Shown here: one piece after another, positions 1-8,170 of the stretch
How the letters are laid out: each line of letters begins with the position of its first letter
Numbering within the stretch: position 1 is the stretch's first letter
From: DVEG01 sp964405435
Lineage (GTDB): Bacteria; Cyanobacteriota; Cyanobacteriia; Cyanobacteriales; Oscillatoriaceae
NCBI GenBank assembly: GCA_964405435.1
Contig: CAYOOD010000023.1
Location: 21,089-85,088, forward strand
Reading direction: 5' to 3'
Length of the DNA: 64,000 nt
Made by a program: the position numbers and the translations under genes
Notes under the pieces: model-generated
Seen by the model: only the letters and a program-made list of their open reading frames with translations
The model's database searches: none
Told to the model about the DNA's origin: nothing

Positions 1-1337
1 TGTTCGGCTTTGACGTTGCTGCGGGCGTCGCGATCGACACCCAGGGCGTCGAGCAGGGGTTGTTCGGGACCGAGGAAGCCCATCGCCAGCAGCACGAGTT
101 GTGCGGGGATGACTTTTTCAGTACCGGGGACGTGCTTGGGAATAAATTGGCCCTTGTCGTTTTTCTCCCACTGCACCTCTACGGTGTGAACGGCTTTGAC
201 GTTGCCGTTTTCGTCGCCTTCAAATTTCGTCGCCGTGGTGAGATAGACGCGGGGATCGGCTCCGTATTTGGCAGCGGCTTCTTCTTGGCCGTAGTCCATC
301 TTGTAAACTTTGGGCCATTCGGGCCAGGGGTTGTCAGCGGCGCGAGTTTGGGGCGGTTTGGGGAGAATTTCGATTTGTACCAGGCTGTTGCAGCCGTGGC
401 GAATGGAGGTGCCCACGCAGTCGGTGCCGGTGTCGCCGCCGCCGATGATGACCACATCTTTCCCTTCGGCAGAGATAAAATTGCCGTTCTTACTGCCGTC
501 GAGAATCGCCTTGGTGTTGGCGGTGAGGAAGTCCATTGCGAAATGGATGCCGTTGAGCTGGCGTCCTTCGATCGCCAGATCGCGGGGTTTGGTGGCACCG
601 GTGCACAGGAGCACGGCATCGTATTCTTTGAGCAGTTGCTCGACGGGCAAGTCTTTGCCGACTTCGGTATTGCAAACAAAGGTGACGCCTTCGGCTTCGA
701 GGACGTTGAGGCGGCGCAGGACGACTTTTTCTTTGTCGAGCTTCATGTTGGGGATGCCGTACATGAGCAACCCGCCGGGGCGATCGGCGCGCTCGTAGAC
801 GGTGACCCAGTGGCCCGCTTTGTTGAGCTGGGCGGCGGCGGACAGGCCGGCAGGGCCAGAACCGATCACGGCCACTTTTTTGCCGGTGCGCTTGGCTGGC
901 GGTTCGGGGGTTATCCAGCCTTCATCCCAGCCCTTGTCAATGATGGAACACTCGATATTTTTGATGGTGACGGGCGGGTTGTGAATGCCGAGGACGCAGG
1001 AACCTTCGCAGGGTGCGGGGCAGACGCGCCCGGTGAATTCGGGGAAGTTGTTGGTTTTGTGCAGGCGATCGAGGGCTTCGTGCCAGAGTCCGCGATAAAC
1101 GAGGTCATTCCACTCGGGGATCAAGTTGTTGATCGGGCAGCCGCTCGCCATGCCGCTGATGAGGGTGCCGGTGTGGCAAAAGGGAGTGCCGCAGTCCATA
1201 CAGCGAGCGCCCTGAGTGCGCAGCTTTTCCTCCGGCATGGGCAGGTGGAATTCGTCCCAATTGCGGACGCGATCGAGGGGGGCGAGTTCAGAGGGCAACT
1301 CGCGGACGTATTCGATAAATCCAGTTGGTTTTCCCAT
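1..1337 (-). CDS. gltD: Glutamate synthase (NADPH/NADH) small subunit, partial
   Basis: Beta subunit of GOGAT. It oxidises NAD(P)H on FAD and passes electrons through Fe-S clusters to the large subunit for glutamate formation from glutamine and 2-oxoglutarate. About 445 residues are visible from the start MGKPTGFIEYVREL; the C-terminus lies beyond the left edge (family about 490 residues). Seen in order: an N-terminal Cys-rich region (C46 and C49 in CMDCGTPFCH, then CPINN and CPAPCEGSC) expected to bind 4Fe-4S; the FAD dinucleotide fold VAVIGSGPAGLSAA; and a second nucleotide fold VVIIGGGDTGTD for the pyridine nucleotide. The partner gltB lies upstream on the same strand but is separated by 2.2 kb of accessory genes, so transcription from a single gltB promoter is doubtful. 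Identity is firm. Confidence 0.97.
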   Translation of the reverse strand, partial: MGKPTGFIEYVRELPSELAPLDRVRNWDEFHLPMPEEKLRTQGARCMDCGTPFCHTGTLISGMASGCPINNLIPEWNDLVYRGLWHEALDRLHKTNNFPEFTGRVCPAPCEGSCVLGIHNPPVTIKNIECSIIDKGWDEGWITPEPPAKRTGKKVAVIGSGPAGLSAAAQLNKAGHWVTVYERADRPGGLLMYGIPNMKLDKEKVVLRRLNVLEAEGVTFVCNTEVGKDLPVEQLLKEYDAVLLCTGATKPRDLAIEGRQLNGIHFAMDFLTANTKAILDGSKNGNFISAEGKDVVIIGGGDTGTDCVGTSIRHGCNSLVQIEILPKPPQTRAADNPWPEWPKVYKMDYGQEEAAAKYGADPRVYLTTATKFEGDENGNVKAVHTVEVQWEKNDKGQFIPKHVPGTEKVIPAQLVLLAMGFLGPEQPLLDALGVDRDARSNVKAE

Positions 1338-1386
1338 AGTTTTGTCTCAGTTAATTTTGAATTTTTTCTTGCGGACAGTTGGCTCG

Positions 1387-1578
1387 TTAACCAGTCGTAT
1401 GCAGCGCTTTTTCAGACCGCTGGCTGGGCTGCTTGAGAGGAGTGGAGATTATTTGCCTTCCACTGGCTGCCTGTTTTTTACGCAAGTCATCAACAATCGC
1501 TTGCAAATCATAGTTAAAAGACTTTGCGTACTCTTCTCTTGTTTTGTAGATATCTTCTAGGATTTCATTTTTCCACAT
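1387..1578 (-). CDS. Small partner (putative antitoxin) of PIN toxin
   Basis: A 63-residue, charged, apparently helical protein (MWKNEILEDIYKTREEYAKS, followed by FNYDLQAIVDDLRKKQ). It lies 3 bp downstream of the PIN-domain gene on the same strand, so the two are probably translated from one transcript. Small proteins with the pattern MWxxxIxEEIxxxREExAxxFxYDLxxIxxDLxxxQ commonly follow PIN genes in cyanobacteria, which is the basis for the antitoxin guess. No DNA-binding fold can be assigned by eye. The toxin-first order is the reverse of classical vapBC. It could also be an accessory protein without antitoxin function. Confidence 0.7.
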   Translation of the reverse strand: MWKNEILEDIYKTREEYAKSFNYDLQAIVDDLRKKQAASGRQIISTPLKQPSQRSEKALHTTG

Positions 1579-1581
1579 TTT

Positions 1582-2055
1582 TTACTCTCCCATCAGTTCT
1601 AAAGGCGTACAAATCGTTGGTAAATCGTATCCCTCATCAAAACTAATCTGTGATAGTTTTTTCTGAATCTGAGCATTGGCAATATGCCGACAATTCCAGG
1701 TTAATAAATAGTCAATCCCGTAAACTGTGGCTACTGCAATATGAAGTGCATCGTTAGCCGCTTTGGGTGGAAGATTGCTTCTGTTCAGAAACTTGGCGGC
1801 TAAATCTCTTACGCCTTCACTCACGTCCAGTAAGGGTAAACCGTCCAATATCTCAAGCCGTTTGGCAGCTATGTCGGCATCACCTTGCGCTGCTTCATCC
1901 AAAACAACTTGGGAGATATAAAGGCTAAACTGACTGCGGCGGCTTTCCCACCATTGCCGCGTAATCTCCATATTAGCCATCAGGATCAAGTTGTTGCTCG
2001 GTCTAGCCGTTAGATAGCCAACCATGCTGGTTTCGATATAGACTGTTTCACTCAT
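1582..2055 (-). CDS. PIN-domain protein, VapC-type toxin
   Basis: 157 residues with the PIN fold signature. An early acidic residue sits in VYIETSMVGYL (E8, where an Asp is more common). A central Glu is in the QVVLDEAAQGD segment. The late block is AANDALHIAVATVYGIDYLLTWNCRHIANA, in which ND, H and TWN are typical of this VapC subfamily. PIN toxins are Mg-dependent RNases that cleave specific RNAs. The gene is followed after 3 bp by a 63-residue partner, and the pair sits between gltD and gltB. Start ATG giving MSETVYIE fits the family, in which the first acidic residue falls near position 8. Confidence 0.88.
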   Translation of the reverse strand: MSETVYIETSMVGYLTARPSNNLILMANMEITRQWWESRRSQFSLYISQVVLDEAAQGDADIAAKRLEILDGLPLLDVSEGVRDLAAKFLNRSNLPPKAANDALHIAVATVYGIDYLLTWNCRHIANAQIQKKLSQISFDEGYDLPTICTPLELMGE

Positions 2056-2498
2056 ACAATATGCGATCGGGGGGATTTCGATAGGGGGGTTTCGTACCTC
2101 AACAATCTACATTGACTGCGATCGCCCTGCCGTCCTGTAGATGGCCATCTTGTAATCTCTTACAGGCTTTTTAATTATACCATAATTTCATGCCCTTAAA
2201 ACATTTTTTACAATTGATTCGCAACAGGAAATTTTAATTTTACGAGTGCCCTTTGTAGAACGCTGGATTTCATACTTAACCAAATTCTGTTCATTGTGAA
2301 TACTGTCCAGTTTTGGCATGATAAATGGTGGTTGAGTTCACTCAGTTGCAGGGGCGATCGCTCACCGTTTACATAGAATCACATAGTTGTCCCAAAGTAA
2401 GAGAATCGGGTTATAATTGGTATAAAAGCCAATCTCAATAACGACAGATATGTTTTGCCGTACTAACAGTCTCTCCCTCCCATCTTCCGAGCAGGATG
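2056..2498. other. Non-coding spacer between accessory genes
   Basis: 443 bp, AT-rich in its middle (about 2165-2230). It holds the upstream region of the PIN module and the downstream region of the 173-residue gene. I see no convincing frame, RNA or repeat apart from scattered HIP1-like GCGATCGC sites. Confidence 0.5.
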
Positions 2499-3020
2499 TT
2501 AGCTTGGATCTTTGTCCAGAGCTAAATAACCAGGGTGAAGGTTCATAAAATTTCGTACAAGCCGAAGCCCTAGCTCTTCATCATCTATCCGAAGGCTTTT
2601 CGCCAACTTACGAAATCGTTCTCGTTCTTCAACACTGCTGAAGTTAATGAACAAGGTTTTAGGATATTCGTCAGAAGAATTAACAAGCCAAAGCTGAGTC
2701 AGTTTGTACTGATCGTTTTGAGACTGTAACTGCACGATGAATTCGGCGTTCTGGTGGCGAAAACTGCGATGTTTTTGCTGCGAATCGAGGTACTTCTTTT
2801 GGTTTTCTTTCAAGCGACGAGCTACTTCTTCATATTCGCACACTTTACCACCTTGAACCAATTGCTCGATCTTACCCTGCCCAACCCGATCGAATAGCTC
2901 AGTAAGCTGTTCGTTGATCATCTTTTGTCGCTCATCGTAGTCTACCCCAAACAACTTGTTGGCTCCGAATTTTGCGACCATAACTTTTGTTGAATCTTCG
3001 ACTGTAATCACTTTAATCAT
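2499..3020 (-). CDS. Hypothetical protein, 173 residues
   Basis: I do not recognise this family. The protein starts MIKVITVEDSTKVMVAKFG and has a strongly charged, probably helical region (about residues 30-80, rich in E, K, Q, R). It continues into an alternating beta-like stretch (AEFIVQLQSQ, LTQLWLVNSS, KTLFINFSS) and a final helical part (VEERERFRKLAKSLRIDDEE). There is no signal peptide or membrane segment. It sits alone on the same strand as the neighbouring toxin-antitoxin genes, between gltD and gltB, which suggests accessory cargo. Amino-acid composition and length support a real gene; its function is unknown. Confidence 0.65.
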   Translation of the reverse strand: MIKVITVEDSTKVMVAKFGANKLFGVDYDERQKMINEQLTELFDRVGQGKIEQLVQGGKVCEYEEVARRLKENQKKYLDSQQKHRSFRHQNAEFIVQLQSQNDQYKLTQLWLVNSSDEYPKTLFINFSSVEERERFRKLAKSLRIDDEELGLRLVRNFMNLHPGYLALDKDPS

Positions 3021-3130
3021 GGCACAACAGAAAACACTTAAGAACCCAACTAAATCGTTTAAATATTCGACAAAAAAGGGCTTATACCCTCTGTAGAGCT
3101 GCCTGCCATGTAGGCGACGTTAGCTACTTT

Positions 3131-3344
3131 TTACTGAAAGGCTGGGACATTTTTGTCATCACAGCTAAAAGCATCTTTTACCACCCGAAAAGGATTCAGT
3201 ACAAGCAAATCCCTATTGCCGCTGATAATGTACTCTGCTTGTCCGAGCGCTGCCAGTTCCAGAATCTTGTCATCTTTCGGCTCGCGACACGCTTGAACCT
3301 CTTCGATTCGCTCAACCAGTACCGAGCGATCGACTATTGCTCAT
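3131..3344 (-). pseudogene. Remnant of PIN-family toxin (internally deleted)
   Basis: The start ATG at 3344 reads MSNSRS, the usual N-terminus of cyanobacterial PIN toxins of the COG1569 type (MSNSR.VxDTNVL), then runs into a stop after ten residues. In another frame the C-terminal half is intact: VERIEEVQACREPKDDKILE, then LALSGQ-like ELAALGQAEYIISGNRDLL and VLNPF, ending at the stop at 3131-3133. PKDDKxLELA and the SGNRDLL block are PIN hallmarks carrying the catalytic Asp residues. The middle of the gene, including the first catalytic Asp, is missing, so it cannot make an active nuclease. The 214-bp span is not a multiple of three, consistent with a frameshifting deletion. Confidence 0.82.
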
Positions 3345-3411
3345 TTAAAATTGAGGCCAATATTTCTGATTTCAAACCTCGCGCTCCTGCTTGGCGGCTG
3401 ATATCGCTCAT
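3334..3411 (-). pseudogene. Tail of antitoxin of the decayed PIN module
   Basis: A 25-residue frame (MSDISRQAGARGLKSEILAS, then ILNEQ) matches the C-terminal pattern of small antitoxins that precede PIN toxins in cyanobacteria (xxISxxAxxRGLTPEILxxILxxE). Its last codons overlap the start of the PIN remnant by 11 bp, the usual coupling in such operons. Upstream, the same frame is closed by a stop 15 codons before this ATG, so most of the antitoxin is lost. The family match is from memory of the pattern, not a search. Confidence 0.6.
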
Positions 3412-3528
3412 CACTTCTTCAAGCGATCGCTTGCTTGCGAGCTACTTCGCTGAGTTTCAGGCTGAATAATGCCTCCAACTTGCTTGGATTCCTGCTTTCA
3501 ATCCTAGACGCTCTCAATCCCGACGGCA

Positions 3529-3554
3529 CAACAAGGGGCTTGCGCCCCTTGTTG
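3529..3554 (-). terminator. Hairpin downstream of gltB
   Basis: An 11-bp perfect stem (CAACAAGGGGC pairing with GCCCCTTGTTG) with a 4-base loop, 15 bp after the gltB stop. There is no U-run on the gltB strand, so termination efficiency is uncertain; it may equally stabilise the mRNA 3' end. Confidence 0.6.
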
Positions 3555-3568
3555 CTCAACCCTCAGAA

Positions 3569-6500
3569 TCAACCGCCGCCGATGCGGGCAACGTCGCGAG
3601 CATTGCGCTCAAACGCTGCTGCCAGCGCTTCGTCGCCGCTCAAGCCGGATGCCAGCGCTTCTTTCAGCGCTTGCAGCACTCGCTTGTAGTCGCGCGGCAT
3701 GACTTTGACGAACTTGGGCAGCATCGCTTCCCAATTCGCGAGAACTTTAGCGGCTTTCTCGCTCTGGGTGTACTCGGCGTGCTTCTGAATCATCTCGCGC
3801 AGTTCGGCAATCTCTTCGGGATCTTCGAGTTTTTCCAGATCCGCCATCTGCGTGTTGCAGCGCGTCGCGAAGTCGCCTTGTTCGTCGAGGATGTAGGCGA
3901 CGCCGCCGCTCATCCCCGCTGCGAAGTTGCGCCCGGTGGCACCGAGAACGACGACTTTGCCGCCCGTCATGTATTCGCAGCCGTGATCTCCGACTGCTTC
4001 AACCACTGCCTTGACGCCGGAGTTGCGCACGCAGAAGCGCTCGCCTGCCATGCCCCGGATGTACGCCTCGCCGCTCGTCGCGCCGTAGAAAGCGACGTTG
4101 CCAATGATGATATTTTCCTCGGCGACGAAGCTGGAGCCGACTGGCGGATAAACGATTATCTTGCCGCCGCTCAGCCCTTTGCCGAGGTAGTCGTTGGCGT
4201 CGCCTTCCAGTTCTAACGTGACGCCTTTGGGCACGAATGCGCCGAAACTTTGACCGGCGCTGCCTTGGAAGTGCAGGTGTACGGTGTCTTCCGGCAAGCC
4301 CTGCCAGTGGCGCTTGCTGATTTCGTTGCCGAGGATGGTGCCGACGACGCGGTTGATGTTCTTAATCGGCAGGGTGGCTTTCACTTTTTCGCCGTTTTCG
4401 ATCGCCCCCTTGCACAAATCCAGCAGCACTGTCATGTCAAGCGATTTCTCCAGCCCGTGATCCTGCGGGATCTGACAGTAGCGGCCCACTTCTGGCCCGA
4501 CTTCCGGCTGGTAGAGAATCTTCGACAAGTCGATGCCCTTGGCTTTCCAGTGGGCGATCGCCTTTTTCGGCTCCAGCACATCCGTGCGCCCGATCATTTC
4601 ATTCAGGGTGCGGAAGCCCAGTTGTGCCATGATTTCCCGCACTTCCGTGGCAACGAACTGCATGAAATTGACGACGTGTTCCGGCTCTCCGGTAAAGCTG
4701 GCGCGCAGTTGCGGGTTCTGCGTCGCAATCCCCGCCGGACAAGTATTTAGATGGCAGACGCGCATCATAATACAGCCCATCGTCACCAAGGGCGCGGTGG
4801 AGAATCCGAACTCTTCCGCCCCGAGCAGCGCGGCGATCGCGACGTCGCGCCCCGTCTTGAGCTGCCCGTCTGTTTCTACCGCAATGCGCGAACGCAGGTT
4901 ATTGAGTACCAAGGTTTGGTGCGTTTCCGCCAGCCCCAATTCCCACGGCAACCCGGCGTGCTTGATCGAAGTCTGCGGCGACGCGCCGGTGCCGCCGTCG
5001 TACCCGGAAATCAACACCACATCGGCGTGCGCTTTGGCAACCCCCGCCGCAATTGTACCGACGCCCACCTCAGACACCAACTTCACGCTGATGCGAGCGT
5101 CGCGGTTGGCGTTCTTCAAATCGTGGATTAATTCCGCCAAATCTTCGATCGAGTAAATGTCGTGGTGCGGAGGCGGCGAAATCAATCCCACCCCGGGCGT
5201 CGAGTGGCGCACCTTGGCAATCCAGGGATACACCTTACCACCCGGCAACTGCCCGCCTTCACCGGGCTTGGCACCCTGCGCCATCTTGATTTGCAGTTCT
5301 TTCGCCTGCGACAGGTAGAGGCTCGTCACCCCAAACCGCCCGGAGGCAACTTGTTTGATAGCGCTGTTCTTCGAGTCGCCGCGATCGTTCGTCCAGGTGT
5401 AGCGATCGGGATCTTCCCCGCCTTCGCCGGTGTTGGACTTGCCGCCGATGCGGTTCATGGCGATCGCGAGGGTTTCGTGCGCTTCCTTAGAAATCGAACC
5501 GTAGCTCATCGCCCCCGTCTTGAACCGCTTGACGATCGCTTCAACTGGCTCGACTTCTTCAATCGGCACCGGTTGGCGCTGCTTGAAGTCCAGCAAGCCC
5601 CGCAGGGTGAAAAACTTCTGGTTCTGTTCGTTGACGAGCTTGGCATATTGCTTGTAAAGCTCGTAATTCCCGGTTTTCACCGCCTTTTGCAGGTTGTGAA
5701 TCGTTTCCGGGCTGAACAGGTGCGCTTCCCCATCCTTGCGCCACTGGTATTCGCCGCCCGCGTCCAAAGTGTGGCCGTTGGTGGGGCGTTCCGGGAAGGC
5801 GTGGACGTGCCGCAATATCGCTTCTTTGGCGATCGCTTCCAAATCCGCGCCCTCGATCCGCGATGCCGTCCAGGTAAAATATTTGTCGATGACGGACTGG
5901 TTGAGCCCGATCGCCTCGAATATCTGCGCGCCGCGATAGCTCTGCAGGGTGGAAATGCCGATCTTCGAGCCCACCTTAATCACGCCCTTGGTAACGGCTT
6001 TGATGTAATTCTTGCAAGCCGTTTTGTGGTCTACATTCACCAGCAAACCTTCTTCAATCATCTCGCCGATTGTCTCGAAGGCGAGATAGGGATTGATGGC
6101 GCAGCAGCCGTAGCCGATCAGTACGGCGTAGTGGTGGACTTCCCGGGGTTCGCCGGATTCGAGGACGATCCCGACTCGCGTGCGGCTGCCTTTGCGGATC
6201 AGGTGGTGGTGCAGCCCGGAAACGGCTAGGAGGGCGGGGATCGGTGCCTTATCTTTGTTGACGCCGCGATCGCTGAGGATGATGATATTGGTGCCGCTGG
6301 CGATCGCGAAGTCCGCCTTTTCGCAAATCTCATCCATGACCTTTTCCAGACCCTGGACGCCCGCTTTCGGATCGAACAGAATCGGTACTGTCACCGATTT
6401 GAACCCGTTTTCATTGAGATATTTCAGCTTCGCCAGTTCTTCGTTACTGAGTATCGGCGTTTTCAGCTCGATCAGGTGACAGCTTTCAGGCTCTGGTTTG

Positions 6501-8170
6501 AGCAAGTTGCGCTCGGAGCCGAGGGTTGATTCTGCTGAAGTGACGATTTCCTCGCGGATGGAGTCGATCGGCGGGTTCGTGACTTGGGCGAATAGTTGCT
6601 GGAAGTAATCGTAAAGCAGTTTAGGCCGGTCGGAGAGGACGGCGAGCGGGGTATCTGCCCCCATCGAGCCGACGGCTTCGACGCCATCCCGCGCCATCGG
6701 TGTCAGCAGGATGCGCAGTTGCTCGAAGGTGTACCCGAATGCCATCTGCTGCTGGATGAGGGTGGTAATTTCTGGGTTGTACTCCAGTTGCAGCTCTTTG
6801 GGCGGTTCTGGCAATTGCGAGAGGGAGACGAGATGTTTGTCGAGCCACTCGCCGTAGGGCTGCTCGGTGGCGATTTTGTGCTTGAGCTCCTCGTCGGCTA
6901 CGATCCGCCCTTCTTCCATGTTTACGAGGAACATGCGCCCCGGTTGCAGCCTGCCCTTGAGTGCCACGCGCTCCGGTTCGACTGGCAGCACGCCAGCTTC
7001 GGAGGCCATAATTACCAGGTCGTCTTTGGTGACGTAGTAGCGGGATGGGCGCAAGCCGTTGCGATCGAGTACCGCGCCGATGGTGGTGCCGTCGGTGAAG
7101 GCGATGGAAGCGGGACCATCCCACGGTTCCATCAGGCAGGAGTGGTATTTGTAGAATGCCTTTTTCTCCGGGCTCATCGACTCGTGGTTCGTCCACGGTT
7201 CGGGGATCATCATCATTACGGCGTGGGGAAGCGATCGCCCTGCCAGCACCAGCAGTTCCAAGGCGTTGTCGAAAATCAGCGAGTCGCTGCCTTCGAGATT
7301 AATAACTGGCTGAATTTTCTTGATATCGTCGCCGAAGAGCTCCGATTCAAACAGGGAGGCGCGGGCGTGCATCCAGTTGATATTGCCGCGCAGGGTGTTG
7401 ATTTCGCCGTTGTGGGCGATGTAGCGATAGGGGTGCGATCGCTCCCAGCTCGGGAACGTATTCGTACTGAACCGCGAGTGTACCAGCGCCAGCGCGCTCT
7501 CCATGTCGGGATCGTGCAAGTCGGGATAATACTGCCCCACCTGTACCGGCATCAACATGCCTTTATAAACCAGGGTGCGGCAGGAGAGGCTGCACGGATA
7601 CCAGTAAGGATCGATCCCCGCCGTGCGGATGGCGTTGTGAGCGCGCTTGCGGATGACGTAGAGCTTCCGCTCGAAAGCCATATCGTCAGCCAGTTCCGGG
7701 GCGCGCTTGATGAATACCTGCTCCACAAACGGTTCGCTCGATTTGGCGGTATTGCCCAGCGACGAGTTATCAGTCGGCACGTTGCGCCAGCCGAGCACCT
7801 GCTGCCCTTCCTCAGCAGCAATTTGTTCAAAAATTTGCCGGCTCTTGGCGCGGGTAGCGGCATCGGGCGACGAGTAAATCGTGCCGACGCCGTACTGCCC
7901 AGGTGCTGGCAAATCGATATTGGCTGCTGCTGTCACCTTCTTGAGAAATTTGTGCGGCACCTGCATTAAAATGCCCGCTCCGTCCCCCGTATTCGGTTCG
8001 CAACCGCACGCGCCCCGGTGGTCGAGGTTTAATAGAATTGTTAGCGCCTGCTCTACGATATCGTGCGATTTGTTGCCCTTCATGTGTACGATGAAGCCGA
8101 CACCGCAGGCGTCGTGTTCGTACTGCGGATCGTAGAGGCCCTGTTTTTCTGGCAGTTTATTTCTGTTCAT
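3569..8170 (-). CDS. gltB: Glutamate synthase large subunit, NAD(P)H type
   Basis: 1533 residues, full length for the family. N-terminal class II amidotransferase domain with the nucleophile at C22 (HDACGVGF; the preceding residues form a propeptide removed on maturation). Central domain and FMN-binding synthase domain follow; the 3Fe-4S ligands are C1133, C1139 and C1144 in CIMMRVCHLNTCPAG. A C-terminal GXGXG beta-helix domain ends the protein. Around residues 910-935 the sequence runs GEGGEDPDRYTW directly to SAIKQVASGRFG. The roughly 27-residue ferredoxin-binding loop of plant/cyanobacterial Fd-GOGAT (GlsF) is absent. This agrees with a GltD-dependent enzyme and with gltD nearby. Start ATG at 8170 gives MNRNKLPEKQGLYDPQYEHD, as in homologues. 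Confidence 0.96.
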   Translation of the reverse strand: MNRNKLPEKQGLYDPQYEHDACGVGFIVHMKGNKSHDIVEQALTILLNLDHRGACGCEPNTGDGAGILMQVPHKFLKKVTAAANIDLPAPGQYGVGTIYSSPDAATRAKSRQIFEQIAAEEGQQVLGWRNVPTDNSSLGNTAKSSEPFVEQVFIKRAPELADDMAFERKLYVIRKRAHNAIRTAGIDPYWYPCSLSCRTLVYKGMLMPVQVGQYYPDLHDPDMESALALVHSRFSTNTFPSWERSHPYRYIAHNGEINTLRGNINWMHARASLFESELFGDDIKKIQPVINLEGSDSLIFDNALELLVLAGRSLPHAVMMMIPEPWTNHESMSPEKKAFYKYHSCLMEPWDGPASIAFTDGTTIGAVLDRNGLRPSRYYVTKDDLVIMASEAGVLPVEPERVALKGRLQPGRMFLVNMEEGRIVADEELKHKIATEQPYGEWLDKHLVSLSQLPEPPKELQLEYNPEITTLIQQQMAFGYTFEQLRILLTPMARDGVEAVGSMGADTPLAVLSDRPKLLYDYFQQLFAQVTNPPIDSIREEIVTSAESTLGSERNLLKPEPESCHLIELKTPILSNEELAKLKYLNENGFKSVTVPILFDPKAGVQGLEKVMDEICEKADFAIASGTNIIILSDRGVNKDKAPIPALLAVSGLHHHLIRKGSRTRVGIVLESGEPREVHHYAVLIGYGCCAINPYLAFETIGEMIEEGLLVNVDHKTACKNYIKAVTKGVIKVGSKIGISTLQSYRGAQIFEAIGLNQSVIDKYFTWTASRIEGADLEAIAKEAILRHVHAFPERPTNGHTLDAGGEYQWRKDGEAHLFSPETIHNLQKAVKTGNYELYKQYAKLVNEQNQKFFTLRGLLDFKQRQPVPIEEVEPVEAIVKRFKTGAMSYGSISKEAHETLAIAMNRIGGKSNTGEGGEDPDRYTWTNDRGDSKNSAIKQVASGRFGVTSLYLSQAKELQIKMAQGAKPGEGGQLPGGKVYPWIAKVRHSTPGVGLISPPPHHDIYSIEDLAELIHDLKNANRDARISVKLVSEVGVGTIAAGVAKAHADVVLISGYDGGTGASPQTSIKHAGLPWELGLAETHQTLVLNNLRSRIAVETDGQLKTGRDVAIAALLGAEEFGFSTAPLVTMGCIMMRVCHLNTCPAGIATQNPQLRASFTGEPEHVVNFMQFVATEVREIMAQLGFRTLNEMIGRTDVLEPKKAIAHWKAKGIDLSKILYQPEVGPEVGRYCQIPQDHGLEKSLDMTVLLDLCKGAIENGEKVKATLPIKNINRVVGTILGNEISKRHWQGLPEDTVHLHFQGSAGQSFGAFVPKGVTLELEGDANDYLGKGLSGGKIIVYPPVGSSFVAEENIIIGNVAFYGATSGEAYIRGMAGERFCVRNSGVKAVVEAVGDHGCEYMTGGKVVVLGATGRNFAAGMSGGVAYILDEQGDFATRCNTQMADLEKLEDPEEIAELREMIQKHAEYTQSEKAAKVLANWEAMLPKFVKVMPRDYKRVLQALKEALASGLSGDEALAAAFERNARDVARIGGG

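Noticed and set aside
60..1436. Long plus-strand frame of 458 codons at the left edge
   Set aside because: It is the antisense shadow of gltD; its translation is Gly/Phe/Val-biased and matches nothing, whereas the minus strand gives a clean GltD.
3671..7969. Several 100-450-codon plus-strand frames
   Set aside because: All lie antisense within gltB, which is intact from end to end.
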